From Euglena gracilis (taxonomy: Eukaryota > Euglenida > Euglenophyceae > Euglenales), in the NCBI GenBank assembly GCA_039621445.1, contig CP154954.1, positions 12,518,716-12,582,715 of the forward strand: a stretch of 64,000 nt of DNA, written 5' to 3'. The stretch's first letter is position 1. Every line of letters starts with the position of its first letter. The notes under the pieces were generated by a model. The model had not been told where the DNA came from, searched no databases, and saw only the letters and a program-made list of their open reading frames with translations. The position numbers and the translations under genes are program-made. Below, in pieces: positions 21,025-32,764 of the stretch.

Positions 21025-21168
21025 CCCCACGGTGTCCCCTTGCTGCCCGGCCCCGCCTCCCCGCCGAGGCCCGGGCCCTCCGTGCCGCTCACCAGCCACG
21101 CCCTGGCGAAGCACCACGCCAGCCTCAGCCTCGGCCAGGCCACCCCACGCGGGCAGCCGCCGCGCGGA
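21025..21168 (+). CDS. exon, Pro/Ala/His-rich
   Basis: It follows a run of 13 C plus AG. The frame PHGVPLLPGPASPPRPGPSV, PLTSHALAKHHASLSLGQAT, PRGQPPRG has GC-ending codons and ends CGCGGA/gtcggt. Another frame across 21140-21230 is also open, so the 3' end is uncertain. Confidence 0.4.
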
Positions 21169-21213
21169 GTCGGTGTGCGACGCACTGATGCATGAATTGT
21201 GCGCTCATCATAC

Positions 21214-21313
21214 CTACCCTCCCCCCCCCCGGGAAACTGTCATGCCTGAGAACCTGTCAGGGTCCCCGTTACTGGCCAACCTGTCAGGTGACAGTTTCCC
21301 GGGGGGGGGGGTA
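21214..21313 (+). mobile_element. GGGAAACTGTCA fold-back element, copy 2
   Basis: This is the smallest copy (100 bases). CTACC, C-run, GGGAAACTGTCATG at the left; GACAGTTTCCCGGGGG and TAG at the right; one GGCCAACCTGTCAGG unit inside. Confidence 0.65.
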
Positions 21314-21761
21314 GTTCTTGTTCCAGCGGGGAAACTGTGTCTGGGCACGACTGGATGACCTCGGCTTTATCCGATTGACGGCGCAATCAGTTGGGGCAGT
21401 CCGCTGCACCCTTTGGTCGTCAAACAAACCACAGAAAGCAAACACAAATCGGACTGTCCGAATTTCTAGCCAGCCCAAATTTCTAGCCCTAGCCCAGCAC
21501 CCCCCCCCGGGGTCCTTAAAGAGATGTATGATCGGACAACTGCAGAATCAATTCTCTGTTTCCCATATCTAAATATTCCCCCTTGGTCGGCCTGCCCTTG
21601 CCCCCTCCCTGAACCCCTTCTTCTGGCTCCGCTCGGACCATACCTCCCAGCCAGGCTGCTTTTTGACTCACCCCCCTCCTCTTTCACGGGTCCTTTTGGT
21701 GGGTTTCATCCGGGGGAGAGGGCGTAGTTGCAGCCTGAAACAAACTTGCTTGGACACGGCG

Positions 21762-21860
21762 TCGTTGGGGGGGGGCTTAAAATAACTGCCCAACAGCCGC
21801 CTGCGGCTCAACGGCCGTCGTTTGGGGGGGGGCTTAAAATAACTGCCCAACAGCCGCCTA
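21762..21860 (+). repeat. 56-bp tandem duplication
   Basis: GGGGGGGCTTAAAATAACTG and CCCAACAGCCGCCT occur twice (starting about 21768 and 21823). The second copy's end supplies the acceptor of the next exon. Confidence 0.7.
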
Positions 21861-22040
21861 GGACCCAACCGCCGCTGGCCACCCCCGGTGCCGCCACGCC
21901 GGAGCCCAAGCCGCCCACCGTGCGCCCGTCGCTCGCCGCGCTCTCCGCCACCGACGGCGGGGAGGGCGACCGCGGCCGATGGTCGGTGGCGGACCCCGGG
22001 CTGCGGCCAGAGCGAACCGGGATTCTCCGACGGCCTATGG
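21861..22040 (+). CDS. exon, Pro-rich
   Basis: The acceptor is CAACAGCCGCCTAG and the donor CCTATGG/gtggtg. The frame TQPPLATPGAATPEPKPPTV, RPSLAALSATDGGEGDRGRW, SVADPGLRPERTGILRRPM looks like a disordered linker. Confidence 0.5.
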
Positions 22041-22252
22041 GTGGTGCTATGGGTATGTGGTTGAGTGTGTGGGTGAGTATGGGTGGTGGCGGGCTGACCC
22101 CCCGTCCCCGTCCTGATGCATGGGCAGCGGCTGGCCAGGCTTCTTTTCCACTCAAAAAACCGGGAGAGGTGCCCTCCTGGGGCCCCTACCCCCCTGGAGT
22201 CCCGGATTTGCTTTTTTCCAGTGTTCTACGAAACGGCTCGCCAGTGGACCCC

Positions 22253-22343
22253 CCCCTGCACGAGGCCTTCCTGTATTGCCCTGGCGGCGGGAGTTCCAAT
22301 TGCGGCAGCGGGAGAAGTTGCTGGAGGATGAGCCCCGGGGCTG
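22253..22343 (+). CDS. short exon, charged helix
   Basis: The frame ARGLPVLPWRREFQLRQREK, LLEDEPRG ends GGCTG/gtgatgg. The acceptor may be GCGGCAG before CGGGAGAAG (22308). The preceding 22205-22250 is a fragment of the CCAGTGTCAAGC repeat family rather than exon. Confidence 0.35.
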
Positions 22344-22909
22344 GTGATGGTGGCCCTGTCCTTGTGTTGAGGGTGTGTTGTTCGTGAAGCTGTCAGCGAC
22401 CCATGTGAGCAGCACTCTGCTGGGTCATGCCCGTCGCCTGAAAGGCCCTCCTTCTGGGGGTTCTTTTCAATAACCTGTCGGCCAGGAGAACCTTTGATCC
22501 CACCGGATCCGATCCCCCTTGCATGCTGACTCCTGACACCAATTTTTCAAAAAAAAAATCGCACTTTTTGCTAAGAAAATGCATTCCCCAAGTTGAAAAT
22601 CAGTGTCTGGTGTCGTAAAGAATATTTTTCGGTTTTTTTGTATCGGAGTCCATAAACAACATATTTTTCTCCATGGTTCGGATCCATTTGGGAAACTGCT
22701 CTCTCTCTCAGCACTGTATTTATGGGGACAGTTACCTGGTGAGTGGTTACATTTTTTTGAAATTTTCTGGTTGTGTCAAAATACTTTTCATGGACATTTC
22801 GTCCAATTTTTGCAGGCATTTTTACCCTCGGCCGCCTTCTGAACCGAACTGTTTTGTGTGCCCTCGTCGGTGTTGAGAAAGGGATCTCCCCCTACTCTGT
22901 GTTGGGGGC

Positions 22910-23170
22910 AGGCTTGTGCTTAGTTGGGTGCCTACCCCACGGAGGGGGGCTGCTAGGAGCAGACACCCTATAGCACCCCGTCCGACCCCCCCCCCCTGGG
23001 GGGTAGGTGGGGGTGCCTGCCCGTAGCAGGCACCCCCCTCCTGGGGGTGCCTGCCCATAGCAGTCACCCCCTCCGACCCCGGTGCCAAAGGCCCCGGGGG
23101 CCCGGAAAAGGCCATTTTCAAGGAAAATTTTCTGGGTCTCCCCGGACCCCCCCCCCCCCCGGGAGGGTGT
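22910..23170 (+). repeat. cluster of GC-rich hairpins
   Basis: GGGTGCCTGC and GCAGGCACCC face each other around CCGTA (about 23010-23038) in a 12-bp perfect stem, followed by a partial repeat with CCTGCCCATAGCAG. Related TAGCACC units lie on both sides. No exon is visible in 22345-24196. Confidence 0.55.
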
Positions 23171-23959
23171 GCAAGCTAGGGGCAGGCACCATATAGCACC
23201 TACCCTCCCTGTCGGTAAGCACAAGCCTGGTTGGGGGATCCGACTTCCCCCCAGGATTTCCCTTAATGTGCCTGACACTGTCACATTTCACCACCGAGTA
23301 TTTGAGCATCCATTTAGGCTCATTGACACCCGCTCCGGCTGGCAAAGCAGTGCCGAGGTGTCTGCGCGGAGTCGGAAACCATTGCGCCCTGGGCTCCGAG
23401 TGAACGTCACGTGTCGGGTTGTGGTTGATTGTAACTGACTGGATTTGGACATTTGTGGTACCAAGGCGCGGATGGTGTTGATTTGGAAATGCAGTGTCGG
23501 GTTTTCGTTCATGGGTTCGGGCTCAGGATAACACTCTGGGCTTGGGTTTAGGTTTTCGGGTTTGTGTCAGCAAATCGTTTCAGAGGAAGATTGATTTCCA
23601 GCACCAGCAACACATCTGGCGGCGGCTGACTGGCTGGAAATGCCTTTTTGTTTTGGGCTTGGGTTCAGCTCAGTTCAGTTCAGTTTAGGGTTCAGGTTTT
23701 GCAGTCCAATCAGCATAGGTTTGGAGTTTGGTCCCGGAAGGGGGGCTTTGCGGGCTACGCCCTGAGGGGGATAGCTATAGGATGTGCTCTCATTCATTCT
23801 TTTTTTTTTCTCTGTGTCCCAGGTGATTGTCGCCTCCTTTTGTGCTGGAGAATCTGCCCCTGTTTTTTTGAGAGTTTTTTTTTTTTGAAATGAGAATCAA
23901 TCAATTACACCTCGAGAGTTCTTTCGAATATGCATGGTGTTGGGCCCCAAATGCTCCAA

Positions 23960-24130
23960 AGACACGGATTCCAAAAGTCAAGAAGTCGTCCGAAAAAGTG
24001 CTATTTTTAGCACTTTTCGCGATTTTTGGCATTTTTTTGTGGTCCCCCGGGACCCCCCCCCTCCCCGGGGGGGGCCCAGGGGGTGGGTGGGTGGGGGGGA
24101 CCCCCCCCCTCCCCCCCGGTCTTAAAAAGA
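23960..24130 (+). repeat. dispersed repeat, GTGCTATTTTTAGCA family, copy 1
   Basis: AAGTGCTATTTTTAGCACTT, GCGATTTTTGGCATTTTT, then GGTCCCCCGGGACC and C/G runs. Copies at 52290-52430 (same strand) and 61838-61990 (opposite strand). Confidence 0.6.
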
Positions 24131-24196
24131 ACCCCCCGCTTTTCGTTGTTGGCCAGTGCATCAACATGCCGCCCCCCCCCCCACTCCCGTTGGCAG

Positions 24197-24400
24197 TCCC
24201 CTTCCGACTCCCGGCCCAGCCGCCGTTCGACATCATTCTCATGCGGGCCCAGGCGGACCGGGAGGACTTACCCCCGGCACGCTCCCTGCCGAGCCTTCCC
24301 ACCGACCCCAACCCCTCCCCCCAGGCAACAGCTACTGGCGAGGCTTCCCCCATCCTCCCCCCCAGAGAGGAAATTGCCATTCCCCGGAACCTACCAAAGT
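24197..24400 (+). CDS. exon, proline-rich
   Basis: The acceptor is CCCGTTGGCAG. The frame VPFRLPAQPPFDIILMRAQA, DREDLPPARSLPSLPTDPNP, SPQ is followed by a possible GC donor (CCCCAG/gcaaca, 24324); the frame itself stays open further. The FDIILMRAQADRED part looks folded, the rest disordered. Confidence 0.45.
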
Positions 24401-25031
24401 GTTTCCTGGAAAACAGTATGGCCTGGTACTGCCCACGCTGTCAGCTGTCATCATTGGAAGTTATCACAACAATTGAGTGGGCCTCATTTTTTTTTATAGA
24501 AATTTGACCACAAATGTGTGAAAGAATCCATTTTTTTTTGAATTTATATGTCAGTGGGGGTTCGAAAGATTCAATTTTTCTGCTCTGACCAAAACCAGGT
24601 TTTTTTTTAGGACCCCGCCCCGGGGGGGGAGGAAGAGCACCCGGGCCTTTTCGCAACTTTTCTCCAGGGTTTGTTGTGCACCTGTGCACCTGCAATATAG
24701 ACGGAATTTTTTTTAAGATTGGAAGTTTTTAAGATTATTATTGCAAGATTTAGAAATGCCCCAAGAACCATGTTGTTCCTTCGCATATTTCTTCCTTCTT
24801 TCCTTCCTGTTGGCTCCACCAGGGTGGAGTGGGGTCGCCAATATTGGCTGTATTTTTAGTTGTTTTCAGGGTTTGGCAAAACCTTGTTTTTTGCAGGTTT
24901 TTTGTGTTTTTGTCTCTGAATTTTATCTTCATATGTTGTTTTTTCCCCCCTGTTCCCTTTGGTTCGTTTTTTTTTGTCTTTTTTTGGTACTCGCTTTTTT
25001 TGAGGTCGTTGTTGTCCCTCCACTGACATAG

Positions 25032-25178
25032 CTATTGGCTGGTGCTGACCCCCGCACGCCCGACGAGCTGGAGGTGTGCGACGTAACGCTTCAAGAGCTA
25101 GACCACAACCTGCCCATCCCGGCCTTCCCCTCGGCCCCGGCACCGCTGCAGCTGCCGCTCGCCCAGCGATGCCCCCGA
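25032..25178 (+). CDS. exon of unidentified protein
   Basis: The acceptor is CCACTGACATAG. The frame LLAGADPRTPDELEVCDVTL, QELDHNLPIPAFPSAPAPLQ, LPLAQRCPRL ends near CGACTG/gttccg. Confidence 0.45.
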
Positions 25179-25227
25179 CTGGTTCCGTGTTGGGCAATTT
25201 TTTTGTTTTTTTTCGACTTTTTTTTTT

Positions 25228-25999
25228 CCCCCCCCCCCCCCTTGTCCAACGACCGGGCTTGTCTAACGACCACCCCCCCGGTCAGAGACGATCTTTTTGT
25301 ATACGATGTTGGTTCAGTACTGCGAAAAAATTGTGTAATTTTATTTTCGGTTTAGTTGCATTTGCATGTTCCAGTGATGCTTTTTATTGCAATTTGTTTG
25401 GGATTACCACCCTAAAATGGCTGAAATGCCAAAACGGCACAAAAAAAAGGCCAAAAGCTCCCCAAAATGGTTACAAATCACCCCAAAATGACTGAAATTT
25501 ATGGAAGTGTGAGATTGTTCCAAACGGCTGAAATTTGATTCCAGTTGGCCAAAAATGGTCAAAAATGGGCAAAAATGGCCTGAAATTGGGCAAAAAGTGG
25601 CCCAAAATTGCCAAAAGTGACCAAAAGTTGCCCAAAATGGCCAGAAGTGGCCAAAAAATGGCTAAAGAAACCAAAAATGGCCAAAAGTGGCCAAGAATGG
25701 CTAAATGAAACCAAACGTGGCAAAAAATGGTCAAAAGTGACCCAAAAAATCCCAAGAGTGGCCAAACAATGGTCAAAAGTGGACAAAAAATGGCAGAAGT
25801 CGCCAAAAATGCCGAAAATGGCCCAAAGTTGTCCAAAATGGCCAAATACCCCCCATATGTGGCCAATTTATTGCCGACCTGGGGCCCACCCCCCTTGTCT
25901 AACGACCACCCCCCCTGGTCGGAGACGAACATTGGCAAATTTAGTGACCGCCCCCTCGGTCGGAGACGAACATTAGTGGTCGTTGGACAAGGGGGGGGG
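25228..25999 (+). mobile_element. diverged GTCCAACGACC terminal-repeat element
   Basis: The left end is a C-run, then CTTGTCCAACGACC and TCTAACGACCACCCCCCCGG. The right end is GGTCGTTGGACAAG and a G-run, inverted. The 770-base body is mostly GGCCAAAAATGG-type short repeats. It lies between two exons and is a longer relative of 26881-27293 and 44403-44818. Confidence 0.55.
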
Positions 26000-26330
26000 G
26001 GGAGGTACCAAGAAATGACCCAAAATCCATGGGTTTCGGGCCAAAAACATGATGCCGGGGGGTCAAAAACGCTCCTTTTCCACTCGAAACAGTTTTTTTC
26101 ATGTCTGGGAGGCAAAAAAAAACATTGTTTTGGGCAAATTTTTTCGAATTTTTTTTTGGCATTCGGTGGGTGGCAGGCCAGAACGGGAATTGGCCAAACA
26201 GCCGGGGTGGTGCGTGGGGGGGGTCGACCGCTCCACCACGGCTTCCCGTTCTGCCCTGGTGGGTGGGTGGGTGGGTGGGCGGTTGGGTGGGTCCTACCCC
26301 GGCGCATTCGGGTGGTCCGCGGCAGGGCAG

Positions 26331-26434
26331 CGGTGGCCCCGCCCACCCCCTCCTGGAGTGGGAGGAGGAGCGGCGAGAGGTGCTGGAGACGGCGCAGGAG
26401 GAGGAGCGGCGGGCATTGGCCAGGCCGTCGCTGG
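26331..26434 (+). CDS. exon, acidic coiled-coil-like helix
   Basis: The acceptor is GGCAGGGCAG. The frame GSGGPAHPLLEWEEERREVL, ETAQEEERRALARPSL ends CTGG/gtgttc. The Glu/Arg heptads suggest a single long helix or coiled coil. Confidence 0.5.
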
Positions 26435-26701
26435 GTGTTCGCACCCCCCCCCCCCCGGAGTGAGTTTTTTTTGTCATTTCATTGTCTGTTTTTTTGGGGG
26501 GGCACTCTCAGGAGGGCCGGTATTTCAGCCCGAGAAGCGAATTGCCATTAGCTTGTAGATGCACCATTTGTTGCACGTTTCCTTCCATGGCTTTACCGAG
26601 CGAATGATAAACCCGACAAACCCGAACCGGGTTTCCGCACATGGCCCACTACCCCGCTGCTGCTGGTCCCTGTCCGCTGCCAGCTGAGGGGGGGGGGGCA
26701 G

Positions 26702-26807
26702 TCTGCGGCGGCCTGTTGGTGGCTGGCATCCGAGGCGCTGCCCGCAGCATCCTCATGGAGCGGCTGGGCTGCCACCGCCGGCCGCGGTCACCTGGGCCGC
26801 TGGCTGG
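26702..26807 (+). CDS. exon
   Basis: A G-run precedes GCAG, an odd polypurine acceptor context. The frame VCGGLLVAGIRGAARSILME, RLGCHRRPRSPGPLAG ends CTGG/gtgggg. Confidence 0.45.
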
Positions 26808-26880
26808 GTGGGGGTGGCTGACCCACCCTCAAACCCATGGTGGCATTAGTTGGGTTGCACATAGAAAATGGTGGTATGCC

Positions 26881-27293
26881 TACCCCCCCCCCTATGTCCA
26901 ACGACCCCCCTATGTCCAATGACCACCCCCCCGGTCAGAGGACACCTTTTTGGAGGTTTGACCAAATTTTTGGTCCCGGCGCTTCGCGCCGGGACGAAAA
27001 ATCTTGCCCAAAAATTGGCCAAAAATTTGGCCAAAATGCCATTTTTGACACTTTTTGGACAAAAATTTGTCAAAATTGCCCAAAATTTTCGGCGCAAAGC
27101 GCCGGAAGGGAAAATTTGGGCATTTTTGGGTGGGTAGGGACCCGGGTACCCACCAACTTTCTTTTGACCCCATGTCCAACGACCACCCCCCCCCCCGGTC
27201 AGAGGACACCTTTTTGGTCACTACCCTATGTCCAACGACCACCCCCCGGTCAGAGGACAGAGGTTGCCGGTCATTGGACATAGGGGGGGGGTA
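26881..27293 (+). mobile_element. CCTATGTCCAACGAC terminal-repeat element, copy 1
   Basis: Left: C-run, CTATGTCCAACGACC twice. Right: GTCATTGGACATAGGGGG. It holds two perfect GGCGC/GCGCC hairpins (26976-26993, 27090-27105). It is almost identical over about 410 bases to 44403-44818, so both moved recently. No coding capacity. Confidence 0.7.
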
Positions 27294-27349
27294 ATACTGA
27301 AGGTTATATTTTACAATAACATTTGATTTCATTACATAAAATACTGTCC

Positions 27350-27795
27350 CCCCCCTGGTCAATTGTCGTGTGACAAATTGGGCAGCACAGAGGGGGGTGA
27401 CACTTTCCCGGGGTGACAATTTGGCCGGCACAGAGGGGGGTGAAAATTGCCCGGAGGCGTCAATTGCCCACCCATGTAAGCCACATTTAAACCAAAATGA
27501 CCAAGGACACCATCTGAACAACAAGTGAACGCAGGAAAAATGCAGCTATGGTCGTGATATTGTGCAGAGCGTTTGGTATGCGAAAGTTCTCAGCACGTTG
27601 TAGCGAAATAGAAGATCAATCGTGCCGTGTCGGCAAACAGAAAGTCCCCCAGTGCAATACGGCAAACGTCGGGTGACAAATTGGGCAGCACGGAGGGGGG
27701 TGACAATTTCCCGGGGTGACAAATTGGCCGGCACGGCCAGGGGTGATAATTACCAGGGGGTGTTGATTGCCCGGGGCGTCAATTGCCCGGGGGGG
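27350..27795 (+). repeat. direct repeats of about 110 bases flanking a short open segment
   Basis: GGGTGACAAATTGGGCAGCA-type blocks at 27369-27470 and 27671-27790 are direct repeats with GGGGTGACA and TTGCCCGG subunits. The spacer 27530-27665 has a frame NAAMVVILCRAFGMRKFSAR, CSEIEDQSCRVGKQKVPQCN, whose status is unclear. Confidence 0.5.
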
Positions 27796-27929
27796 GGGGT
27801 AAAATATCCATTACACAAAGTGCTGGTGATGTTTCTTCATTTGTTTAATACTATTACAGAAATATTGCGAATTCCTTCGGCGCCAAACACACCACACCTA
27901 AAAATAGCTGTCTGCACCCGGAAATGTCA

Positions 27930-28208
27930 GATAGCCCCCCCCCACCCCCCGGGAAACTGTCATGGCCGATAACCTGTCAGGGTCCATCCCAGGTCCCCGG
28001 TACCGGCCAACCTGTCATGCTGGAAGTTGCCAGGGTCCCCGGTACCGGCCAACCTGTCAGGGTCATTTTTCATTCATTTTTCATTGAAATGCCCTACCCG
28101 GGAAACTGTCAGGGTCCCGCCCGGGAAAATGTCAGGGACCCTGGTACCGGCCAACCTGTCCGGTACTGGTCAGCCTGTCAGGGGGCAGTTTCGCGGGGGG
28201 GGGGGTAG
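27930..28208 (+). mobile_element. GGGAAACTGTCA fold-back element, copy 3
   Basis: This longer copy has four GGTACCGGCCAACCTGTC-type units and an inner TCATTTTTCATTCATTTTTC segment ending ATTGAAATGCCCTACC, shared with copy 4 at 53913. The right end is GCAGTTTCGCGGGGG. Confidence 0.6.
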
Positions 28209-28659
28209 GGGGGGACCATCGGATATTCATTTGTGGCCCGGGCTGGCTCCGAAAAGGGGGGGGAGCAGTATGGGGAAAACCCAGGCCAGGGTGAGCGTGG
28301 GGGTAAGCTTGCTTCTGTGCACAGGTTTGTGTGCAGTGTGCGTGGATGGGGTGGGGTCGGGATGGGTGGGTGTATGCGCGTGCGTGCACATGTGAGCGTG
28401 TGAGCGTGTGTGCATGCGCGCCACAACAGGTGATTATAAACCCCCAATGCAACGAGGCATGGGTCTTATTTTACTGGATATCTGCGGGGTGTTACTTTTT
28501 TGCGGGGATTATGGGGCAAGTTCGGGTATAGATGCTTCCACAGGGGAGTTCCAATTTAGCAACCACAAAAAAACTCCACCACCCCAACGTCGCAAATAGC
28601 GTGAAATGGGTGGGGGCACGTCGTTTCCCAACCGTCCATGTGGACCCTCCCGCGGCCAG

Positions 28660-28797
28660 CCGCCCAGCCCCGGGCTACCGCAGCGCCACTGCGGCAGCGC
28701 GGGCGGCCGCAGACCGGCCCCCGCCCGCGGGCCCCCGGGCGGCGTTACTGGCGGAGTTCAGCGCCGTGGGCGGGCAGAGGGGTCCGGGACGCTCTTG
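28660..28797 (+). CDS. exon, Ala/Arg/Pro-rich
   Basis: The acceptor is CCCGCGGCCAG. The frame PAPGYRSATAAARAAADRPP, PAGPRAALLAEFSAVGGQRG, PGRSW ends near TCTTGG/gtgtgt. Other frames are open because of GC content, but this one has the best mixed composition. Confidence 0.4.
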
Positions 28798-29089
28798 GGT
28801 GTGTTGGATGTTTGATTCGGATTCGGCCGGGTTGGTTCCATGGGATTGAGAACAGGCTTTTTTCCCCTCTAATTATTGGGCAAGAATTTGTCAAATTTTT
28901 CCATAAATTTCGGCGCAAACCACCGACTGGAAACATTCGTCCTTTTTGGGGGGTCCCAGACACCCTCCGACATTTTTTTTGACCCCTTGTCCAACGTCTA
29001 CCCCCCCCCCCCCCCGTCCCAGGACCCCACCTCATTTTTTCACTTTTGGTCACAACCTATGTCCAACGACCCTCCCCTCCCGGTCACTT

Positions 29090-29255
29090 CCACTGGTGCC
29101 CCGCCCACGATGGCACTGGTGTCCCGCACGATGTAACTGGTACCCAGCCGGTTTGGCACTGGTGTCCGCCACGATGGCACTGTTGTCCGCAGTGGTGTGT
29201 CCCGCCACGATGGCACTGGTGTCCAGCCGGGATGGGAGGTCCAGCCTGGTTTGCA
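29090..29255 (+). repeat. short minisatellite GATGGCACTGGTGTCC
   Basis: Six or so imperfect copies of CACGATGGCACTGGTGTCC end just before the next acceptor. Confidence 0.6.
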
Positions 29256-29264
29256 CTCTCCCAG

Positions 29265-29378
29265 GCTGCCCGTGCCGCCCTGTGGGCGGGGCGTACTACG
29301 CGGCGGTGGCCGCGGGGCTGGCCGCGATGGGGCGCGGGCCGGGCGGCCGCCCCGCCAGCGAGTGCCTGCGGACCCCTG
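29265..29378 (+). CDS. exon, Gly/Ala-rich helix
   Basis: The acceptor is CACTCTCCCAG and the donor CCCCTG/gtgcgc. The frame CPCRPVGGAYYAAVAAGLAA, MGRGPGGRPASECLRTP has uniformly GC-ending codons. Confidence 0.5.
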
Positions 29379-29733
29379 GTGCGCCACGCAGGCCACTGGC
29401 CCCCCCACGCGCGGGGGTGGGGATGGCGGTGTGCGGGGGTGTCGTGCAGGGGGGGGGGGTGGAGGGGGGATTCTCATGCCTGCAAACGCTCTGAGCCACC
29501 GTGCTGACGTACCCTTTGGGGCCAGAGGGGTGGGCGCACATTAGGATTCCACACCAACCAAGTGTTTTTTTTGTGTGGCAACCCTTGTTTTGCTTGTCAG
29601 CAAAATTAATCCTCAAAACCCTCACTTCCACACAGTTGCACAGTTGGTATGGTGCGGGCTGCCGTGCGGTCACAGATGGAGTCATGTGGTCACGCATGCA
29701 GTCCATGGGCACACGTGACCGGGCCCCCGCCAG

Positions 29734-29847
29734 TGGCTCAACGGTCGGGCAGTGGCCTGTCGGTGCTGACGGAGGCGGAGCTGCCGGGGGTGCTGCAGGC
29801 CGTCCAGGCCCTGGCGGCGGCGGGGCAGCAGGCGGGGCGGGCCTGAC
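29734..29847 (+). CDS. exon, helical; ends at TGA or shifts frame
   Basis: The acceptor is GGGCCCCCGCCAG. The frame AQRSGSGLSVLTEAELPGVL, QAVQALAAAGQQAGRA stops at TGA (29845-29847). Convincing coding continues at once in another frame (next entry), so this is either a true end, a short indel in a G/C-rich run, or a broken gene. Confidence 0.5.
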
Positions 29848-30000
29848 CCCCCTCGTGCCGCGGCTGCTCCTCCTCGCCTCCGTCCTCGCCGCCGCCCTGG
29901 ACCGGCAGACAGAGGCGGCGGAGGCGGCGGCACAGAAGGCGCTGGACACCCTGCGACACACCCCAGCCCACCAGGCCGATCCCGGACTGCGGAACAAGCG
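29848..30000 (+). CDS. coding segment in a shifted frame, Ala-rich helix
   Basis: The frame LTPLVPRLLLLASVLAAALD, RQTEAAEAAAQKALDTLRHT, PAHQADPGLRNKRAAPQATG stays open to TAG at 30086. The first 40 codons are clearly coding by codon use and amphipathicity. No acceptor separates it from the preceding segment. Confidence 0.45.
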
Positions 30001-30502
30001 GGCAGCCCCCCAGGCCACGGGCCCTCCAACCAAAAGACAACCACCTCCACCCGGGGCGGGGGGTCAGCAAATTGATGTGAAAAATTAGGTCCCAAAGCTG
30101 ACCCGAAATGCTCCTGGGACATGACTCTTCAAGATGCTCTTCGTAGGACAATCACTTCAAGATCCAGGATCACCTAAACGTGCCCAATCTGGAACCCATT
30201 TGCATTCATACCCAGTATCTTGCTGGACAGTGCTTTTTGCCACGTGCATTGCATTAAAACCAGATTTTAATCATTTTATGTGCCAATAATGGTTGTTTCA
30301 GCTTTTTTTTTTTTTGCACCGGAGAGATCAGGTGCATGGACTTCTGTTGCATTTTCACTCAATCGGTCCAGGCTTATTTTTGGGGCATTCTTATCAATAA
30401 TGAAGTTATTAATATCATTTGGGCGGTCTTGTTTGGGTTTGGCTCCTCCTGCGATGTACAGTGGTGCGCGCGCGTGTGTCCCGAGGTTCGATACCTGAGC
30501 AG

Positions 30503-30710
30503 CCGCCTGTTGCCGTCCGAAGCAGCCAGCTCGTCCGGCGCCTGCAGATGGCCAATGGCTCCGAGGAAACCGAGGACAGGGAGGAGGCGGAGGCGGCCGA
30601 GGCGGAGGCGGCAGCGGCGACCGCCGGTCTGACTAGCCGGCCGACTGACGCCGCGCTCGTGGGGGCGCTGCAGGCGCTGCGGTACGTCCAGGCGGTGGAG
30701 GAGGAGGACG
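30503..30710 (+). CDS. exon, acidic Ala/Glu-rich helix
   Basis: The acceptor is CGATACCTGAGCAG. The frame PPVAVRSSQLVRRLQMANGS, EETEDREEAEAAEAEAAAAT, AGLTSRPTDAALVGALQALR, YVQAVEEEDG. A strong GTACGT donor occurs inside (after GCGCTGCG, 30682), so the exon may end there. Confidence 0.5.
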
Positions 30711-31306
30711 GGGCTTCTGTTCACCGGGGGAGGGGCAGGGGAGTGAGGGAGGGTGGTTAGGTGTGGTTGAGTTGAGTATTGCAAAGCGATTACTGGTTCA
30801 ACTGGTTTAACTGATTTTTTTTAACTGATTAACTGGTTTTTCAGTTGGGGTGCACACTGTGTGTCCACTGCTGCCTTGTGGGGTTGGGGGGCCTTTGCAT
30901 TTCCCAGGCCCAAACCCACCACCTAAACCTGCCTCGGGGGTCAACTCATCCAGCCAAAATCAGCCCAAAAACGACCGGGCATTGCGCCCCACCCCAATCT
31001 GGGGGTTTCTGCGGGGAGGCCTGGGCATGGTGCATACCATTGCCAAGTGGTGGTCAACTCCCCTTGGTGATGACTTTTTTTTAAAGAATTAATGATGGGC
31101 CAATGATTTTAGTGTGGCTCACAGACAACTTTTGCAAAAAATGATGGGAGTGATGGGAAACCACTCTCCAAGGTGGGTCCCAAAATGTCTTCAAAAAACA
31201 TCCCCCAGTTCGCATCATTTTTGGCCTTTTGTGGGGTTTGGCGGCAATTTTCTGGCTAGCCTTGTGATACTGAAACCAAAAATGTGGGGTAGGAGGTCCT
31301 AAACAG

Positions 31307-31365
31307 GAGCCCGATGAGGACCCGGAGGACGTGCTGCAGCGGCTGGCCAGGGCAAAACTCTTCGG
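31307..31365 (+). CDS. short exon
   Basis: The acceptor is GGAGGTCCTAAACAG. The frame EPDEDPEDVLQRLARAKLFG ends TTCGG/gtggtg. Confidence 0.4.
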
Positions 31366-31628
31366 GTGGTGCTGGGGAGGGGTATATGCTGGGTACATAT
31401 TTTGCGCAAGTTTCGCATATTTCACACGTACTTGACTTTTTTTTTTGCGCACACTAAGCGCAAAAACACATATTTCACATATTTTGCGCACACTAAGCGC
31501 ATGTTTTGAGTTTTTGCAGAAGTTTTTTGTTTCAGTATATTGACCATTCATATTTCATATTATATTTTTGGGCAAATTTTGTTTTTTTTTTACATTTTTG
31601 GGGGGCTTTTCCTTCCTTTTTGGGCAAA

Positions 31629-31665
31629 TATATATATATATGTATATATATGTATATGTATATGT

Positions 31666-31698
<33 letters not shown>

Positions 31699-31792
31699 CT
31701 ATATATATATATATATATCTATATATATATATATATATATATCTATATATATATATATATATATCTATATATCTATATATATATCCCCATCT
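31629..31792 (+). repeat. (TA)n microsatellite
   Basis: TATATA with CTATATATAT interruptions. Confidence 0.9.
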
Positions 31793-31844
31793 TCAAGCAT
31801 TTTCGATTGATTTGTGGTAATTTTGGGTCATTTCATGTGCATAT

Positions 31845-32760
<916 letters not shown>

Positions 32761-32764
32761 ATAT

